64,000 bases of DNA from Bog-473 sp963707835 (GTDB taxonomy: Bacteria > Actinomycetota > Acidimicrobiia > Acidimicrobiales > RAAP-2): NCBI GenBank assembly GCA_963707835.1, contig CAVPRI010000001.1, forward strand, positions 1,364,001 through 1,428,000, written 5' to 3'. This document shows, piece after piece, positions 10,794 through 19,411 of this stretch. Numbering within the stretch: the stretch's first letter is position 1; each line of letters starts with the position of its first letter. The position numbers were made by a program, and so were the translations under genes. The notes under the pieces are model-generated. The model was given only the letters and a program-made list of their open reading frames with translations. It ran no database searches and was not told the DNA's origin.

Positions 10794-11110
10794 GTGTTCG
10801 TTCTGTTGGCGATCGTGTTCTCGGGCTCATGGTGGTCGCGCCCTTCGCCGTGTATCAGGTGGGCACCAAGGCGGGCTACTCGGGCTGGTGGACCGTGGTG
10901 CCCTTGTCGCCATGGCTGGTGGGCTTCGCCATGGCCGTCTTCAATCGCAGCGTGGTCAGTTCGCTCGACGGGCACCTGAGCCTGAACGGCGCCTTGACCG
11001 ACCTCCGGGTCGACGCAGTGCTCGAGGTCCTGATCGTCCTCTTCGTGATGGTCATGTTCGTGGTCTTCGCCTTCTCTGACTGGCCTGTGCTGGCGAGGGC
11101 ACGGCACTAA
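10794..11110 (+). pseudogene. Small three-helix membrane protein, apparently frameshifted
   Basis: A GTG at 10794, seven nt after AAGGAG, opens a frame reading VFVLLAIVFSG and then turns into low-quality sequence. The next frame takes over at about 10826 with LMVVAPFAVYQVGTKAGYSG and continues WWTVVPLSPWLVGFAMAVF to the stop at 11110. Joining the two frames gives a coherent protein of about 105 residues with three hydrophobic segments, the last being VLEVLIVLFVMVMFVVFAF. One missing base near 10825 explains the break. If the frame is truly broken, a shorter product could start at the ATG at 10829. Function is unknown. Confidence 0.5.
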
Positions 11111-11341
11111 CCAGGTGGCGGGTTCCCCTTGACCGGCCGTGAGCGCGACGGGTGCCGCCGCCGGGGCCTAAGACAGGGCCACCGGCTGGCTCCCCGCGGG
11201 AGACGGCTCGAACGCGAGTGCTCGTGGGACGGGAAGTCCTGGATGGCCCGATGACGCCCCTCGGGGGCGGTGGCTGGACCATCATCCCGGCCTGAGGCCG
11301 CGCTAAGGCTCAAATCTGCGCGCGGCGTCCGAACCGGAAGG

Positions 11342-11560
11342 TCAGCTCGCGGCGGGTACTTGCGAGCGGCGAGGCGGCTTGGCCACCTTGCCCGCCCGGA
11401 TGCATGACGTGCATGCGTTGACCCGTCCGGGTGCCCGGCCCACCATGGCCCGCACGCGCTGCACGTTGGGGTTCCATCGCCGCTTGGTGCGCCGGTGCGA
11501 GTGGCTCACGCTCATGCCGAACGAGGGCTTCTTGCCGCAGATGTCACAGACCGATGCCAT
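11342..11560 (-). CDS. rpmB: 50S ribosomal protein L28, zinc-binding type
   Basis: The 72-residue product starts MASVCDICGKKPSFGMSVSH and continues SHRRTKRRWNPNVQRVR, the L28 signature; the final part is basic. Two cysteine pairs, CDIC at the N-terminus and CTSC at about 56, make it the C+ (zinc-ribbon) form of L28. The start at 11560 has AGGAAGG 8 nt upstream. It diverges from the fakA-like gene across only 94 bp, the usual actinobacterial neighbourhood of rpmB, a DAK2-domain gene and recG. Confidence 0.93.
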   Translation of the reverse strand: MASVCDICGKKPSFGMSVSHSHRRTKRRWNPNVQRVRAMVGRAPGRVNACTSCIRAGKVAKPPRRSQVPAAS

Positions 11561-11640
11561 GGGTCGAGCCTTCCTCGGAGACCGTGTGTGCGGGGTGCCG
11601 CGGTCGGGCGACCAGGGAGCCCACACGAACCGGTCAAGGT

Positions 11641-11646
11641 TAGCAT
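11641..11646 (+). promoter_or_regulatory. -10 hexamer of the fakA-like gene
   Basis: TAGCAT lies 8 nt before the ATG at 11655, which places the likely transcription start at or next to the start codon. No Shine-Dalgarno sequence is present, which agrees with a leaderless message for the fakA-recG operon. Confidence 0.55.
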
Positions 11647-11654
11647 CCTCTGCC

Positions 11655-13352
11655 ATGACCTCCCCGGCGACGCTCGGCGCAGACGACCTGCGCGCCGTCA
11701 TGGGTGGTTACCGCGACGCCCTGCGGCTCCACCAGGTCGATATCAACCGGCTCAACGTGTATCCCGTGCCCGACGGTGACACGGGGACGAACATGGCGCT
11801 CACCCTCGAGGCCGTGGTGAGCGAGCTCGACCAGGTGGCGCCCGGTGCTGGGCTGCCCGAGATCTGCAAGGCGATCGGGCACGGCTCCCTCATGGGGGCA
11901 AGGGGCAACTCCGGCGTGATCCTCTCCCAGCTCCTACGGGGCATGGGCGAGCGCATGGGGGTGGCCGGGAGGGCGGGCGTGGGCCCCGAGGTGTTCGTCG
12001 ACGCCATCGCCCACGCCGCCGATCTGGCCCGTCGGGCCGTGGTGCGCCCCGTCGAGGGGACCATCCTCACGGTGGCGTCCGCCGCCGCCGAGGGCGCGGC
12101 GGGGGGGCAGGGCCTGATCGGGGTGGTCGAACAGGCGCGCGCCCGGGCGGCCGAGGCGTTGGCCCGGACCCCCGAGATGCTGCCGGTACTGGCCCAGGCC
12201 GGGGTGGTCGACGCCGGGGGCTCGGGGTTCATCCTGCTCCTCGACGCCTTCTTGTCGGTGATGGACGGGCGCCCGCTCCCCGAACCTTCCGGGGTGGCCG
12301 CTCCCGACCTCGCGGCCCTGAGCGGGGGAGCCGGCCCGGGTGGCACGGCCATGGGCGAGGCCGCCGATACGGGGCCCGGCGGGCGCGGGGCGGCGGGCGA
12401 CCTGCGTTACGAGGTGATGTACCTCTTGGCCGCACCGGACGAGTCCATCGAGGACTTCAAAGAGGTCTGGGCCGGGATCGGGGACTCGATCGTCGTGGTC
12501 GGGGGCGAGGGGCTGTGGAACTGCCACATCCACACCAATGACGTGGGGGCGGCGGTCGAGGCCGGGGTTGACGCCGGCCGGCCCTCGCGCATCAAGGTCA
12601 CCGACCTCGACGAGCAGGTGGTGGAGGAACGGTGGGTGCGCGAGAGCGCGGGCCGGCCGGGTTCGGGACCGAGCGTCGAGGCGCCGGGGCCGCCGCCGGA
12701 GACCAGCGTGGTGGCCGTGGTGTCGGGCGAGGGCATCGGCCGGATCTTCCGCTCCCTCGGCGTCCACCACCTCGTGGTGGGGGGCCAGACCATGAACCCT
12801 GCCACCGCCGACCTCGTCAAGGCGGTCGAGGAGGTGCCCTCGCAGCAGGTCGTGATCCTGCCCAACAACAAGAACATCCGGCCGGTGGCCGAACAGGTGG
12901 ACGCGCTGTGCACCAAGACGGTCAGGGTGGTGGGCACGGGATCCATTGTCGAGGGGTTCGCCGCGCTGTTGGCCTACGACCCCGCGGCCGGCGCCGAGGC
13001 GAACGCCGCCTCCATGTCCGAGTCGGCCGGCAACGTGGTCCCTGCCGAGGTCACGCGCGCCGTGCGCGACTCGCTCACCGACGCCGGGGAGGTCCACGAG
13101 GGCGACTTCATCGGGATCTCGCGCGAGGGCGTGGTGTCGATCGCCGACAACGTGGTGGTCTGCACGCGCCTGTTGCTGAGCCGGCTGCTCGACGAGACCC
13201 ACGAGCTGGTGACGCTGATCGAGGGCGAAGGGGCGCGGGTGGCCGACACGCGGCACATCGAGGAGTGGCTCTCCGAGGAGCACCCAGGCGTCGCCGTGGA
13301 GGTCCACCAGGGCGGCCAGCCCCTCTACCCGTATCTCTTCGGGATTGAGTAG
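11655..13352 (+). CDS. DAK2-domain (DhaL + FakA-type) fatty acid kinase subunit-like protein
   Basis: This 565-residue protein has an N-terminal DhaL-type ATP-binding domain with NRLNVYPVPDGDTGTNM, whose aspartates hold ATP-Mg, then HGSLMGARGNSGVILSQLLR. The middle contains EDFKEVWAGIGDSIVVVGG and the C-terminal half NNKNIRPVAEQVDAL, both typical of FakA. In Firmicutes FakA phosphorylates fatty acids held by FakB (DegV fold) to feed PlsX/PlsY. No FakB gene is in the window, but plsX and acpP lie 5-6 kb downstream in the same direction. The ATG at 11655 follows a -10 by 8 nt. The last codons overlap recG by 8 bp. Confidence 0.88.
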   Translation: MTSPATLGADDLRAVMGGYRDALRLHQVDINRLNVYPVPDGDTGTNMALTLEAVVSELDQVAPGAGLPEICKAIGHGSLMGARGNSGVILSQLLRGMGERMGVAGRAGVGPEVFVDAIAHAADLARRAVVRPVEGTILTVASAAAEGAAGGQGLIGVVEQARARAAEALARTPEMLPVLAQAGVVDAGGSGFILLLDAFLSVMDGRPLPEPSGVAAPDLAALSGGAGPGGTAMGEAADTGPGGRGAAGDLRYEVMYLLAAPDESIEDFKEVWAGIGDSIVVVGGEGLWNCHIHTNDVGAAVEAGVDAGRPSRIKVTDLDEQVVEERWVRESAGRPGSGPSVEAPGPPPETSVVAVVSGEGIGRIFRSLGVHHLVVGGQTMNPATADLVKAVEEVPSQQVVILPNNKNIRPVAEQVDALCTKTVRVVGTGSIVEGFAALLAYDPAAGAEANAASMSESAGNVVPAEVTRAVRDSLTDAGEVHEGDFIGISREGVVSIADNVVVCTRLLLSRLLDETHELVTLIEGEGARVADTRHIEEWLSEEHPGVAVEVHQGGQPLYPYLFGIE

Positions 13353-15510
13353 CGGGCGCACGCTCCTGTCCCTGCGGGGGCTCCCGGTGACGAGGCTCGA
13401 TTCGGTCTCGGAGCGCAAAGCGGCGCGTCTGGCCGAGCTGGGCATCACCTCGGTGCTCGACTTGGTGATGACCTACCCACGCCGCTACATCGATCGCACC
13501 CGCCAGGCCGACGTGTCGGACCTGAGGGTGGGCGATGAGGCCGCCGTCCTGGCCCGGGTCGAATCGGTGCGCTCGCGCCGCGCCCGCACGGGGCGGGCGG
13601 TGGTGGACGTGTCGGTGCGGGACGGCACGGGACGCCTGGCCGTGGTCTTCTTCAACCAGCCCTGGCGGGCCACGCAGCTGGGGGCCGGGACCGAGGCCAT
13701 CCTCTTCGGCAAGGTCGGGGAGTACCGCGGCGGGCGCCAGATGGTCAATCCGGTGGTCGACGTGGTGGCCGGGCTGGGCTCGGGCCGGCGCACCCTGCGC
13801 ATCCTGCCCGTGTACCCGGCTTCGGCCAAGGCCGGCCTGACCAGCTGGGAGATGGGAACCTTCGTGGAGGAGGCCCTCGGACGCGCCGGGGAGCTGGCCG
13901 ACCCCCTGTCGCCCGAATGGCGGGCCTCGCTCGGGCTCTGGGACCGCACCGAGGCCTTCGGCGCGGCGCACCTGCCCGAGTCCATGGAGGTCGTCGAGCC
14001 GGCCCGCCGGCGCCTCAAGTTCGACGAGCTCCTCCGACTCCAACTGGCCGTGGTGCTGCGCCGCCGGGCCTTCGAGCACGATGCCCGAGCGCTGCACCAC
14101 GAGGTGTCGCCCCTCGAGGTGACCGGCGGAGTCACCGACACGCTCATGGCGCGCTTCTTGACCCGTCTGCCCTACGAGCTGACCACCGCCCAGCGGCGAG
14201 CCCTGGCGGTCATCGTGGCGGACATGGCGGGGCCCTTCCCCATGCACCGCCTGCTCCAGGGCGACGTCGGTTCGGGCAAGACCGTGGTGGCCCTGGCCAC
14301 ACTGCTGGCCGCGGTCCAGAGTGGCCACCAGGGGGCGCTCATGGTGCCGACCGAGGTCCTGGCCGAGCAGCACTTCTCGGCCGTGCGCGCCTTGCTGGGC
14401 GAGCTCGAGGGTCCGGGCGGCATGGCCGGGGGCGAGGTGCGCGTCGAGCTGTTGACCAGCCGGGTCAAGGGCAAGGCGCGTGCCTCGGTGCTCGAGGGGC
14501 TGGCCACCGCTGCGGTGGGCATCGTGGTGGGCACCCACGCCCTCTTGACCGACGAGGTGCGCTTTCGCTCGCTCGGTTGCGTGGTGATCGACGAGCAGCA
14601 CCGCTTCGGCGTCGAGCAGCGGGCCACGCTGCGCACCAAGGGCGCCGACGGCGACCCCGACATGCTCGTCATGACGGCCACCCCCATCCCGCGCACCGCC
14701 GCCATGGTCATCTTCGGCGACCTCGACCTGACCACACTCGACGAGCTCCCCCCGGGGCGGGTGCCGGTGAGCACGGAGTGGCTGCCGGGCAGCTCCGCGG
14801 GCAGCCACCGCGGCGAGGAGGCGGCCTGGGCGCGCGTGCGTGCCGAGGTGGCCGCGGGGCACCGGGCCTATGTGGTGTGCCCCCTGGTCGGCGACTCCGC
14901 GAGAGTCGAAGCCAAGTCGGCCGCCGAGGAGTTCGAGCGGCTCGCCGCGGGGGAGTTGGCCGGGTTGCGGGTGGGCCTCCTGCACGGGCAGATGGCGCCG
15001 GCAGCCCGCGAGGAAGCCATGGAGCGCTTCCGCGCCGGTGAGCTCGAGGTGCTGGTCGCCACCACGGTGATCGAGGTCGGGGTCGATGTCCCCGAGGCCA
15101 CGGTCATGGTGATCGAGAGCGCCGACCGCTTCGGGATCGCGCAGCTCCATCAGCTCCGGGGCCGCGTGGGCCGGGGCACGTGGGCCAGCTGGTGTTACCT
15201 CCTCGGCGGTGAGCCGGGCAACGAGCGCCTGACCGCCGTGGCGGGCTCGAACGACGGGTTCGTGCTGGCCGAGGCGGATCTGCGCGTGCGCGGCGAGGGC
15301 ACGCTGCTCGGGGCGCGCCAGAAGGGCCAGAGCGACCTGCGGCTGGCCTCGCTGACCGATCCCGGGGACATGGAGCTGCTGGCCGAGGCCCGGCGGGTGG
15401 CCGAGGCGCTGGTCGAGGTCGACCCCCGGTTGGCAGACCACCCTGACGTGGCCGACGAGGTGCGCGTGCTCCTCGGTGAGGACGAGGGCGAGTTCCTCTT
15501 CAAGAGCTGA
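13345..15510 (+). CDS. recG: ATP-dependent DNA helicase RecG
   Basis: The 721-residue product is a full RecG, which drives fork reversal and branch migration of Holliday junctions. It has the N-terminal wedge/OB region (TYPRRYIDRTRQADVSDL), then Walker A LLQGDVGSGKTVVALATLLA, motif II as DEQHRFGVEQR, the MTATPIPRTAAM motif III block, and QLHQLRGRVGRGTWASWCYL (motif VI). The start is TTG at 13345, inside the last codons of the upstream gene, so translation is probably coupled. A short gap follows before rsmD, which has its own -10. Confidence 0.95.
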   Translation: MSSGRTLLSLRGLPVTRLDSVSERKAARLAELGITSVLDLVMTYPRRYIDRTRQADVSDLRVGDEAAVLARVESVRSRRARTGRAVVDVSVRDGTGRLAVVFFNQPWRATQLGAGTEAILFGKVGEYRGGRQMVNPVVDVVAGLGSGRRTLRILPVYPASAKAGLTSWEMGTFVEEALGRAGELADPLSPEWRASLGLWDRTEAFGAAHLPESMEVVEPARRRLKFDELLRLQLAVVLRRRAFEHDARALHHEVSPLEVTGGVTDTLMARFLTRLPYELTTAQRRALAVIVADMAGPFPMHRLLQGDVGSGKTVVALATLLAAVQSGHQGALMVPTEVLAEQHFSAVRALLGELEGPGGMAGGEVRVELLTSRVKGKARASVLEGLATAAVGIVVGTHALLTDEVRFRSLGCVVIDEQHRFGVEQRATLRTKGADGDPDMLVMTATPIPRTAAMVIFGDLDLTTLDELPPGRVPVSTEWLPGSSAGSHRGEEAAWARVRAEVAAGHRAYVVCPLVGDSARVEAKSAAEEFERLAAGELAGLRVGLLHGQMAPAAREEAMERFRAGELEVLVATTVIEVGVDVPEATVMVIESADRFGIAQLHQLRGRVGRGTWASWCYLLGGEPGNERLTAVAGSNDGFVLAEADLRVRGEGTLLGARQKGQSDLRLASLTDPGDMELLAEARRVAEALVEVDPRLADHPDVADEVRVLLGEDEGEFLFKS

Positions 15511-15553
15511 GCGCCGAGAGCTGGCCCGGCGAGTGGCACCGTAGGGTGGGGTG

Positions 15554-16090
15554 ATGCGGGTCATCGGTGGCCGAAGCCGCGGACGGCGACTGGCCGCGAA
15601 GTTGCCGGGCACGGTCCGGCCCACCACCGACCGGGTCCGCGAGTCGATCTTCAACATCCTGGGCTCCCAGGGCGGGGTCGAAGGCCTGCGTGTGGTGGAT
15701 CTCTTCTGTGGCAGCGGCGCGCTCGGGCTCGAGGCGCTCTCGCGCGGTGCGGCCTCGGCCACCTTCGTCGACCGGGACGCCGCCGCGCTGGCCGCCGTGC
15801 GCACGAACCTCGACGCGGTGGGCCTGGGCGACGAGCCGGCCGCACTGGTACGAGCCGGACTGCCGGGGTGGCTGGAGAACGCGTCGCCCGGACCGTTCGA
15901 CCTCGCGTTCTGCGACCCGCCCTACGACTTCGCCGAATGGCCGGCCCTGCTCGAGGCGCTCCAGGCCGAGGTCGTGGTGGTCGAGTCCTCGACACCCGTC
16001 GCCGTTCCGCCGCGCTGGGTGGTCACGAGGGAGCGTCGGTACGGCGGTACGCTCGTCCTCGTGGCTCAGCGCAGCGAGGCCGTCTCGTGA
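15554..16090 (+). CDS. rsmD: 16S rRNA (guanine(966)-N2)-methyltransferase RsmD
   Basis: The 178-residue SAM-dependent enzyme methylates G966 of 16S rRNA in the assembled 30S subunit. It starts MRVIGGRSRGRRLAAKLPG, then shows RPTTDRVRESIFNIL, the SAM motif VVDLFCGSGALGLEALSRGA and the catalytic DPPY motif (FCDPPYDF). The -10 hexamer TAGGGT (15542-15547) is 6 nt before this ATG; a GTG 3 nt earlier is the alternative start. The stop overlaps coaD by 4 bp, the usual rsmD-coaD pairing. Confidence 0.94.
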   Translation: MRVIGGRSRGRRLAAKLPGTVRPTTDRVRESIFNILGSQGGVEGLRVVDLFCGSGALGLEALSRGAASATFVDRDAAALAAVRTNLDAVGLGDEPAALVRAGLPGWLENASPGPFDLAFCDPPYDFAEWPALLEALQAEVVVVESSTPVAVPPRWVVTRERRYGGTLVLVAQRSEAVS

Positions 16091-16590
16091 AGGTCGGTCT
16101 CTTCCCCGGGTCGTTCGACCCCTTCCACAACGGGCATCTCGAGATCGTCGAGCGGGCCAGCCGTCTCTTCGACGAGGTGGTGGTGGCCGCACTTCGCAAC
16201 CCCCAGAAGGGCGAGCCGCTCTTCGACCTCGAGGAGCGCCAGGCAATGCTCGAGGAGGTGGTGGCCCACCTGCCATCCGTGCGGATCGTCTCGGTGTCCA
16301 CCCTGCTGGTCAACGTGGCGCGTGACGTCGGGGCATCGGCCATCGTCCGCGGACTGCGCGCCGTGTCGGACTTCGAGGTGGAGATGCAGATGGCGCAGAT
16401 GAACAACCACCTCTCAGGGGTCGAGACCATCTTCATCCCGACCAGCCCCGAATGGTCGTTTGTGGCGTCCAAGCTGGTGCGCGAGGTGGCCCGGTTCGGG
16501 GGCGACGTCTCGGCGTTCGTGCCCAAGGTGGTGGCCGAGCGCCTCGAGGCCAAGCACTGGCGTCAGCCGGGGGGCGACGACGACCGATGA
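16087..16590 (+). CDS. coaD: Pantetheine-phosphate adenylyltransferase
   Basis: This 167-residue enzyme transfers AMP from ATP to 4'-phosphopantetheine, the penultimate step of CoA synthesis. It has the nucleotidyltransferase motif GSFDPFHNGHLEIVERA with the HxGH equivalent HNGH, the region IVRGLRAVSDFEVEMQMAQM that binds phosphopantetheine, and the C-terminal PTSPEWSFVASKLVREVA. Length fits CoaD (about 160 aa). The GTG start overlaps the rsmD stop (GTGA). CoA made here supplies the phosphopantetheine arm of AcpP, encoded downstream. Confidence 0.96.
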   Translation: MKVGLFPGSFDPFHNGHLEIVERASRLFDEVVVAALRNPQKGEPLFDLEERQAMLEEVVAHLPSVRIVSVSTLLVNVARDVGASAIVRGLRAVSDFEVEMQMAQMNNHLSGVETIFIPTSPEWSFVASKLVREVARFGGDVSAFVPKVVAERLEAKHWRQPGGDDDR

Positions 16591-17153
16591 GCGACCAATT
16601 CCTCGACATCGACGAGGACGAGGTGACCCCGGTCCAGGACGTGGGCATCGAGGGGATCCTCCACCAGCTCCTCGACCTCATGGCGGCCGCCAAGTCGGTG
16701 CCTCTCTCGTCGTCGGTCATGGTCTCCCGCGACGAGGTCGCCTCGCTGCTCCAGGCCGCACTCGACAGCTTGCCCGAGGAGCTGCGCCAGGCGCGCTGGT
16801 TGCTGCGCGAGCGCGAAGAGTTCATGGCCGAGCGCACACGTGAGGCCGAGGCGCTGCTCGACGAGGTGCGGGCGCAGGCCGAGCACATGGTCCAGCGCAC
16901 CGAGATCGTGCGGCAGGCCAACGCAGTGGCCCAGCGCATCCTCGACGACGCCAACGACGAGGCGCGGGCGCTGCGCAACCAGGCCGAGGACTTCGCCGAC
17001 ACCAAGCTGGCCGGTATGGAGATCGTGCTGGACCGCCTGACCCGGACGGTCCAGGCCGGCCGGGCCAAGCTGGCCGCACCGGTGGCCCGACCGGCGCCGG
17101 CCGACCAGGAGGCGGAGCCCGAGGACGGGTTCTTCGACCAGGACCAGCCCTAG
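16587..17153 (+). CDS. SepIVA/DivIVA-like coiled-coil protein
   Basis: The 188-residue product is acidic, has no membrane span, and is dominated by a heptad-rich coiled coil from about 50 to 155 (ERTREAEALLDEVRAQAEHM, then RILDDANDEARALRNQAEDF). Similar proteins are often labelled 'ATP synthase F0 subunit B' because of the coiled coil. The position between coaD and DUF177/rpmF/rnc, together with the N-terminal ILHQLLDLMAAAKSVPLSSS region, matches SepIVA (Rv2927c), a division protein of mycobacteria. I infer a role in septation or polar growth. The ATG overlaps the coaD stop (ATGA). Confidence 0.72.
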   Translation: MSDQFLDIDEDEVTPVQDVGIEGILHQLLDLMAAAKSVPLSSSVMVSRDEVASLLQAALDSLPEELRQARWLLREREEFMAERTREAEALLDEVRAQAEHMVQRTEIVRQANAVAQRILDDANDEARALRNQAEDFADTKLAGMEIVLDRLTRTVQAGRAKLAAPVARPAPADQEAEPEDGFFDQDQP

Positions 17154-17190
17154 TGCGATCGGCACCGGTGCTCGCAGAGGCCCGGCCGTA

Positions 17191-17724
17191 GTGGCAGGGG
17201 ACCCCTTCGTGGTTCCTGTGGCGCGCCTGCGCCGCGGGGCGACCGGTCTGCTCGAGGTCCGCCGGAGCGGTGAGGTGGCGCAGGCCGGCCCGCTCGAGGA
17301 AGCCGGCATCGACCCGGGGCGGAGCGTGGTGCCGGCCGGCGCGCCGGTGGAGGTCGAGGTGACCCTCACCGCCTTCGAGGGCGGAATCGACGTCCAGGGG
17401 ACCGTGACGGCTCCTTGGGTCGGCATCTGCCGCCGTTGCGCCGAACCCGTCTCGGGCGTGCTGCGCGTCGACGTCCACGAGCGCTTCGTGGACGACCCCG
17501 TGGCCAGCGCGTCCGACGACGAGCTCTACCCGATCACCGACGACACGGTCGATCTGGCCCCGCTGGCGCGCGACACCGTCGTGCTCGAGCTCCCCATGGC
17601 GCCCCTGTGCCGCGAAGACTGTGCCGGCCTGTGTCCCCAGTGCGGGGCCGACCGCAACCAGGGCCCCTGCGGCTGCGTTGCCCCACGTGACCCCCGGTGG
17701 GCTAACCTCGACGTGCTCCGGTAG
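17191..17724 (+). CDS. DUF177 (YceD) family protein
   Basis: The 177-residue product shows the YceD/DUF177 pattern: a beta-rich N-terminal half, CRRCAEPVSGVLRVDVHERF in the middle, and a C-terminal zinc-ribbon-like segment PLCREDCAGLCPQCGADRNQ then CGC. YceD proteins nearly always precede rpmF, as here (80 bp). A plant and E. coli homologue has been linked to 23S rRNA accumulation, so a ribosome assembly role is likely. A TAG stop lies directly before the GTG at 17191, so no earlier start is possible. Confidence 0.85.
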   Translation: MAGDPFVVPVARLRRGATGLLEVRRSGEVAQAGPLEEAGIDPGRSVVPAGAPVEVEVTLTAFEGGIDVQGTVTAPWVGICRRCAEPVSGVLRVDVHERFVDDPVASASDDELYPITDDTVDLAPLARDTVVLELPMAPLCREDCAGLCPQCGADRNQGPCGCVAPRDPRWANLDVLR

Positions 17725-17804
17725 CCCGCCGCGGGCGGGCCGGTGCCCCGCCGAGCGCTCCCGAGCGTGGCTGTGCACCCCGACTCGATCGTTGGAGATC
17801 CTCC

Positions 17805-17984
17805 ATGGCTGTTCCGAAGAAGAAGAAGTCCAAGGCCAAGGGCCGCAGCCACCAGGCCGGGGCGTGGCGACTGAGTCGCCCCTCCCGCAGCGTGTGCCCC
17901 CACTGCCAGGCGTCCAAGACGCCGCACGTCGTCTGCCCGAGCTGTGGCTGGTACAAGGGGCGTCAAGCGGTCGAGGTCGACTGA
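17805..17984 (+). CDS. rpmF: 50S ribosomal protein L32
   Basis: The 59-residue product starts MAVPKKKKSKAKGRSHQAGA, the L32 signature (family form MAVPKRKTSKSKRD). It has a four-cysteine zinc ribbon with CPHC at about 31 and CPSC at about 44. GGAG sits 7 nt upstream of the ATG. Between DUF177 and plsX it forms the standard yceD-rpmF-plsX-acpP arrangement that couples ribosomes to lipid synthesis. The plsX start lies 1 nt after its stop. Confidence 0.95.
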   Translation: MAVPKKKKSKAKGRSHQAGAWRLSRPSRSVCPHCQASKTPHVVCPSCGWYKGRQAVEVD

Positions 17985-17985
17985 C

Positions 17986-19026
17986 TTGAGCCGCCGGGGC
18001 GAGCGCCCGGCGCCCGAGACACTGGCCACGCTTCCCGTGGCGGTCGACGCCATGGGCGGCGACAAGGCGCCCGGCGAGATCATCGAGGGAGCCCGCCGGG
18101 CCGCCGACGAGCACGGGATCACCATCGTCCTGGTCGGCCCGCCCGAGCAGGTCGGCGACACCCGGGGCCTGGAGCTGGTGCCCTGCACCGAGGTCATCGG
18201 CATGGACGAGGATCCGGCCGGAGGGGTACGGCGCAAGAAGGACTCCTCGCTCGTGCGCGCCGCCGAGCTGGTGCGCGACGGCAAGGCCTGCGCCATGGTC
18301 TCGGCCGGCAACACCGGCGCCACCATGGCCTCCGCGCTCTTGCGCATGGGCCGCCTGCCCGGCGTGGTCCGCCCCTGCATCGCCACCCCCATGCCACGCC
18401 TCGGCCGCACGCCTGCCGTGCTGCTCGATGCCGGTGCCAACGCTGAGTGCACGCCCGCCATGCTCCTCCAGTTCGCCCAGATGGGCGCGGCCTACGTGTC
18501 GGCGCGCTTTGGCTCCGAGGCGCCCTCGGTGGGGTTGCTCTCCATCGGCGAGGAGCCGACCAAGGGGACACCCCTGGTCAAGGAGTCCCACGGGCTCCTG
18601 GCCCGGGCAGCCGGCGCCGGCGGCTCGGGGTTCGAGTTCGTCGGCAACCTCGAGGGCCGTGACCTGCTTCCCTCCCCGGCCGACGTGGTGGTGACCGACG
18701 GCTTCACCGGCAACGTGACCCTCAAGACCCTCGAGGGCGCGCTGCGTTTCCTCTTCGACACGCTGCTCGGCGTGTTCGGGACCGACGAGACCACCCGGGA
18801 GGCCTCGGCCGCGCTCCTCCCGTACCTCATGCCGCTGGTGGCGGAGTTCGAGCCCGAGAACACTGGCGGGGCCATGCTGCTCGGGACCGACGGCGTCTGC
18901 GTGATCAGCCACGGCTCGTCGAGTGCAACGGCCATGATGAACGCCGTGCGGGTGGCGCACGAGTGCGCGGTCCGCGGGCTGGTCGAACAGGTGGCGGCCG
19001 CCGTCGGCCCCCCGCCGGCCGACTGA
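17986..19026 (+). CDS. plsX: Phosphate acyltransferase PlsX
   Basis: PlsX makes acyl-phosphate from acyl-ACP for phospholipid synthesis. The 346-residue product has LPVAVDAMGGDKAPGEIIEG near the N-terminus, MVSAGNTGATMASALLRMGR, LLDAGANAECTPAMLLQFA, and DGFTGNVTLKTLEG near the C-terminus, all PlsX signatures. It is a peripheral membrane enzyme without spans. The start is probably TTG at 17986, 1 nt after the rpmF stop; an open extension to 17944 would overlap rpmF. Next come acpP and rnc. Confidence 0.94.
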   Translation: MSRRGERPAPETLATLPVAVDAMGGDKAPGEIIEGARRAADEHGITIVLVGPPEQVGDTRGLELVPCTEVIGMDEDPAGGVRRKKDSSLVRAAELVRDGKACAMVSAGNTGATMASALLRMGRLPGVVRPCIATPMPRLGRTPAVLLDAGANAECTPAMLLQFAQMGAAYVSARFGSEAPSVGLLSIGEEPTKGTPLVKESHGLLARAAGAGGSGFEFVGNLEGRDLLPSPADVVVTDGFTGNVTLKTLEGALRFLFDTLLGVFGTDETTREASAALLPYLMPLVAEFEPENTGGAMLLGTDGVCVISHGSSSATAMMNAVRVAHECAVRGLVEQVAAAVGPPPAD

Positions 19027-19101
19027 GCGCCCATGCTGGCCGACCTGGTCCAAAGGACCAGCTCAGAACGGTAAAAGCGGCGCTCTCGGCGCCGGAACAC
19101 C

Positions 19102-19107
19102 TACACT
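19102..19107 (+). promoter_or_regulatory. -10 hexamer of acpP
   Basis: TACACT lies 7 nt before the GTG of acpP and there is no Shine-Dalgarno sequence, so the message is probably leaderless. It would give acpP-rnc-mutM their own transcription in addition to read-through from plsX. Confidence 0.6.
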
Positions 19108-19114
19108 GGTCGCC

Positions 19115-19411
19115 GTGCCAGCCGAAACCCACACCAGCCAAAGCCCCCTCGACCGCAACGGGGTGTTCGAAATGATCCGGGACCAGCTGGCCGACATCCT
19201 CGAGCGGGACCCCTCCTCGATCACCGAGGGCGCCTCGTTCGTCGAGGACCTCGACGCCGACTCCCTGGCCCTGATCGAGCTGGTCGAAGGCCTCGAGGAG
19301 GAACTGGGGGAGCGCACCGTCGGGTTCCGGATCGACGATGAGGACCTCGAGGACCTGCGCACCGTCCGAGACGCCGTTGACTACGTCTACGCCAAGCTCG
19401 AGGCGGGTTGA
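19115..19411 (+). CDS. acpP: Acyl carrier protein
   Basis: The 98-residue acidic protein carries growing acyl chains on phosphopantetheine during fatty acid synthesis. The attachment motif is FVEDLDADSLALIELVEGLE, with the modified serine in DSL at about residue 50. It is slightly longer than the usual 80 residues, because of about 15 extra residues at the N-terminus (MPAETHTSQSPLDRN). The GTG start follows TACACT by 7 nt. The downstream rnc frame may begin inside the last codons. Confidence 0.93.
   Translation: MPAETHTSQSPLDRNGVFEMIRDQLADILERDPSSITEGASFVEDLDADSLALIELVEGLEEELGERTVGFRIDDEDLEDLRTVRDAVDYVYAKLEAG

Noticed and set aside
11255..11269. CGCCCC-TCG-GGGGCG hairpin downstream of rpmB
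   Set aside because: Six GC pairs are expected by chance in this composition; no T-run.
13108..15804. 898-residue minus-strand frame opposite recG
   Set aside because: Antisense shadow; His/Arg/Gly-rich with no domains.
16587..17153. ATP synthase F0 subunit b
   Set aside because: Similarity is only coiled-coil composition; there is no N-terminal membrane helix and no atp operon. The context fits SepIVA.
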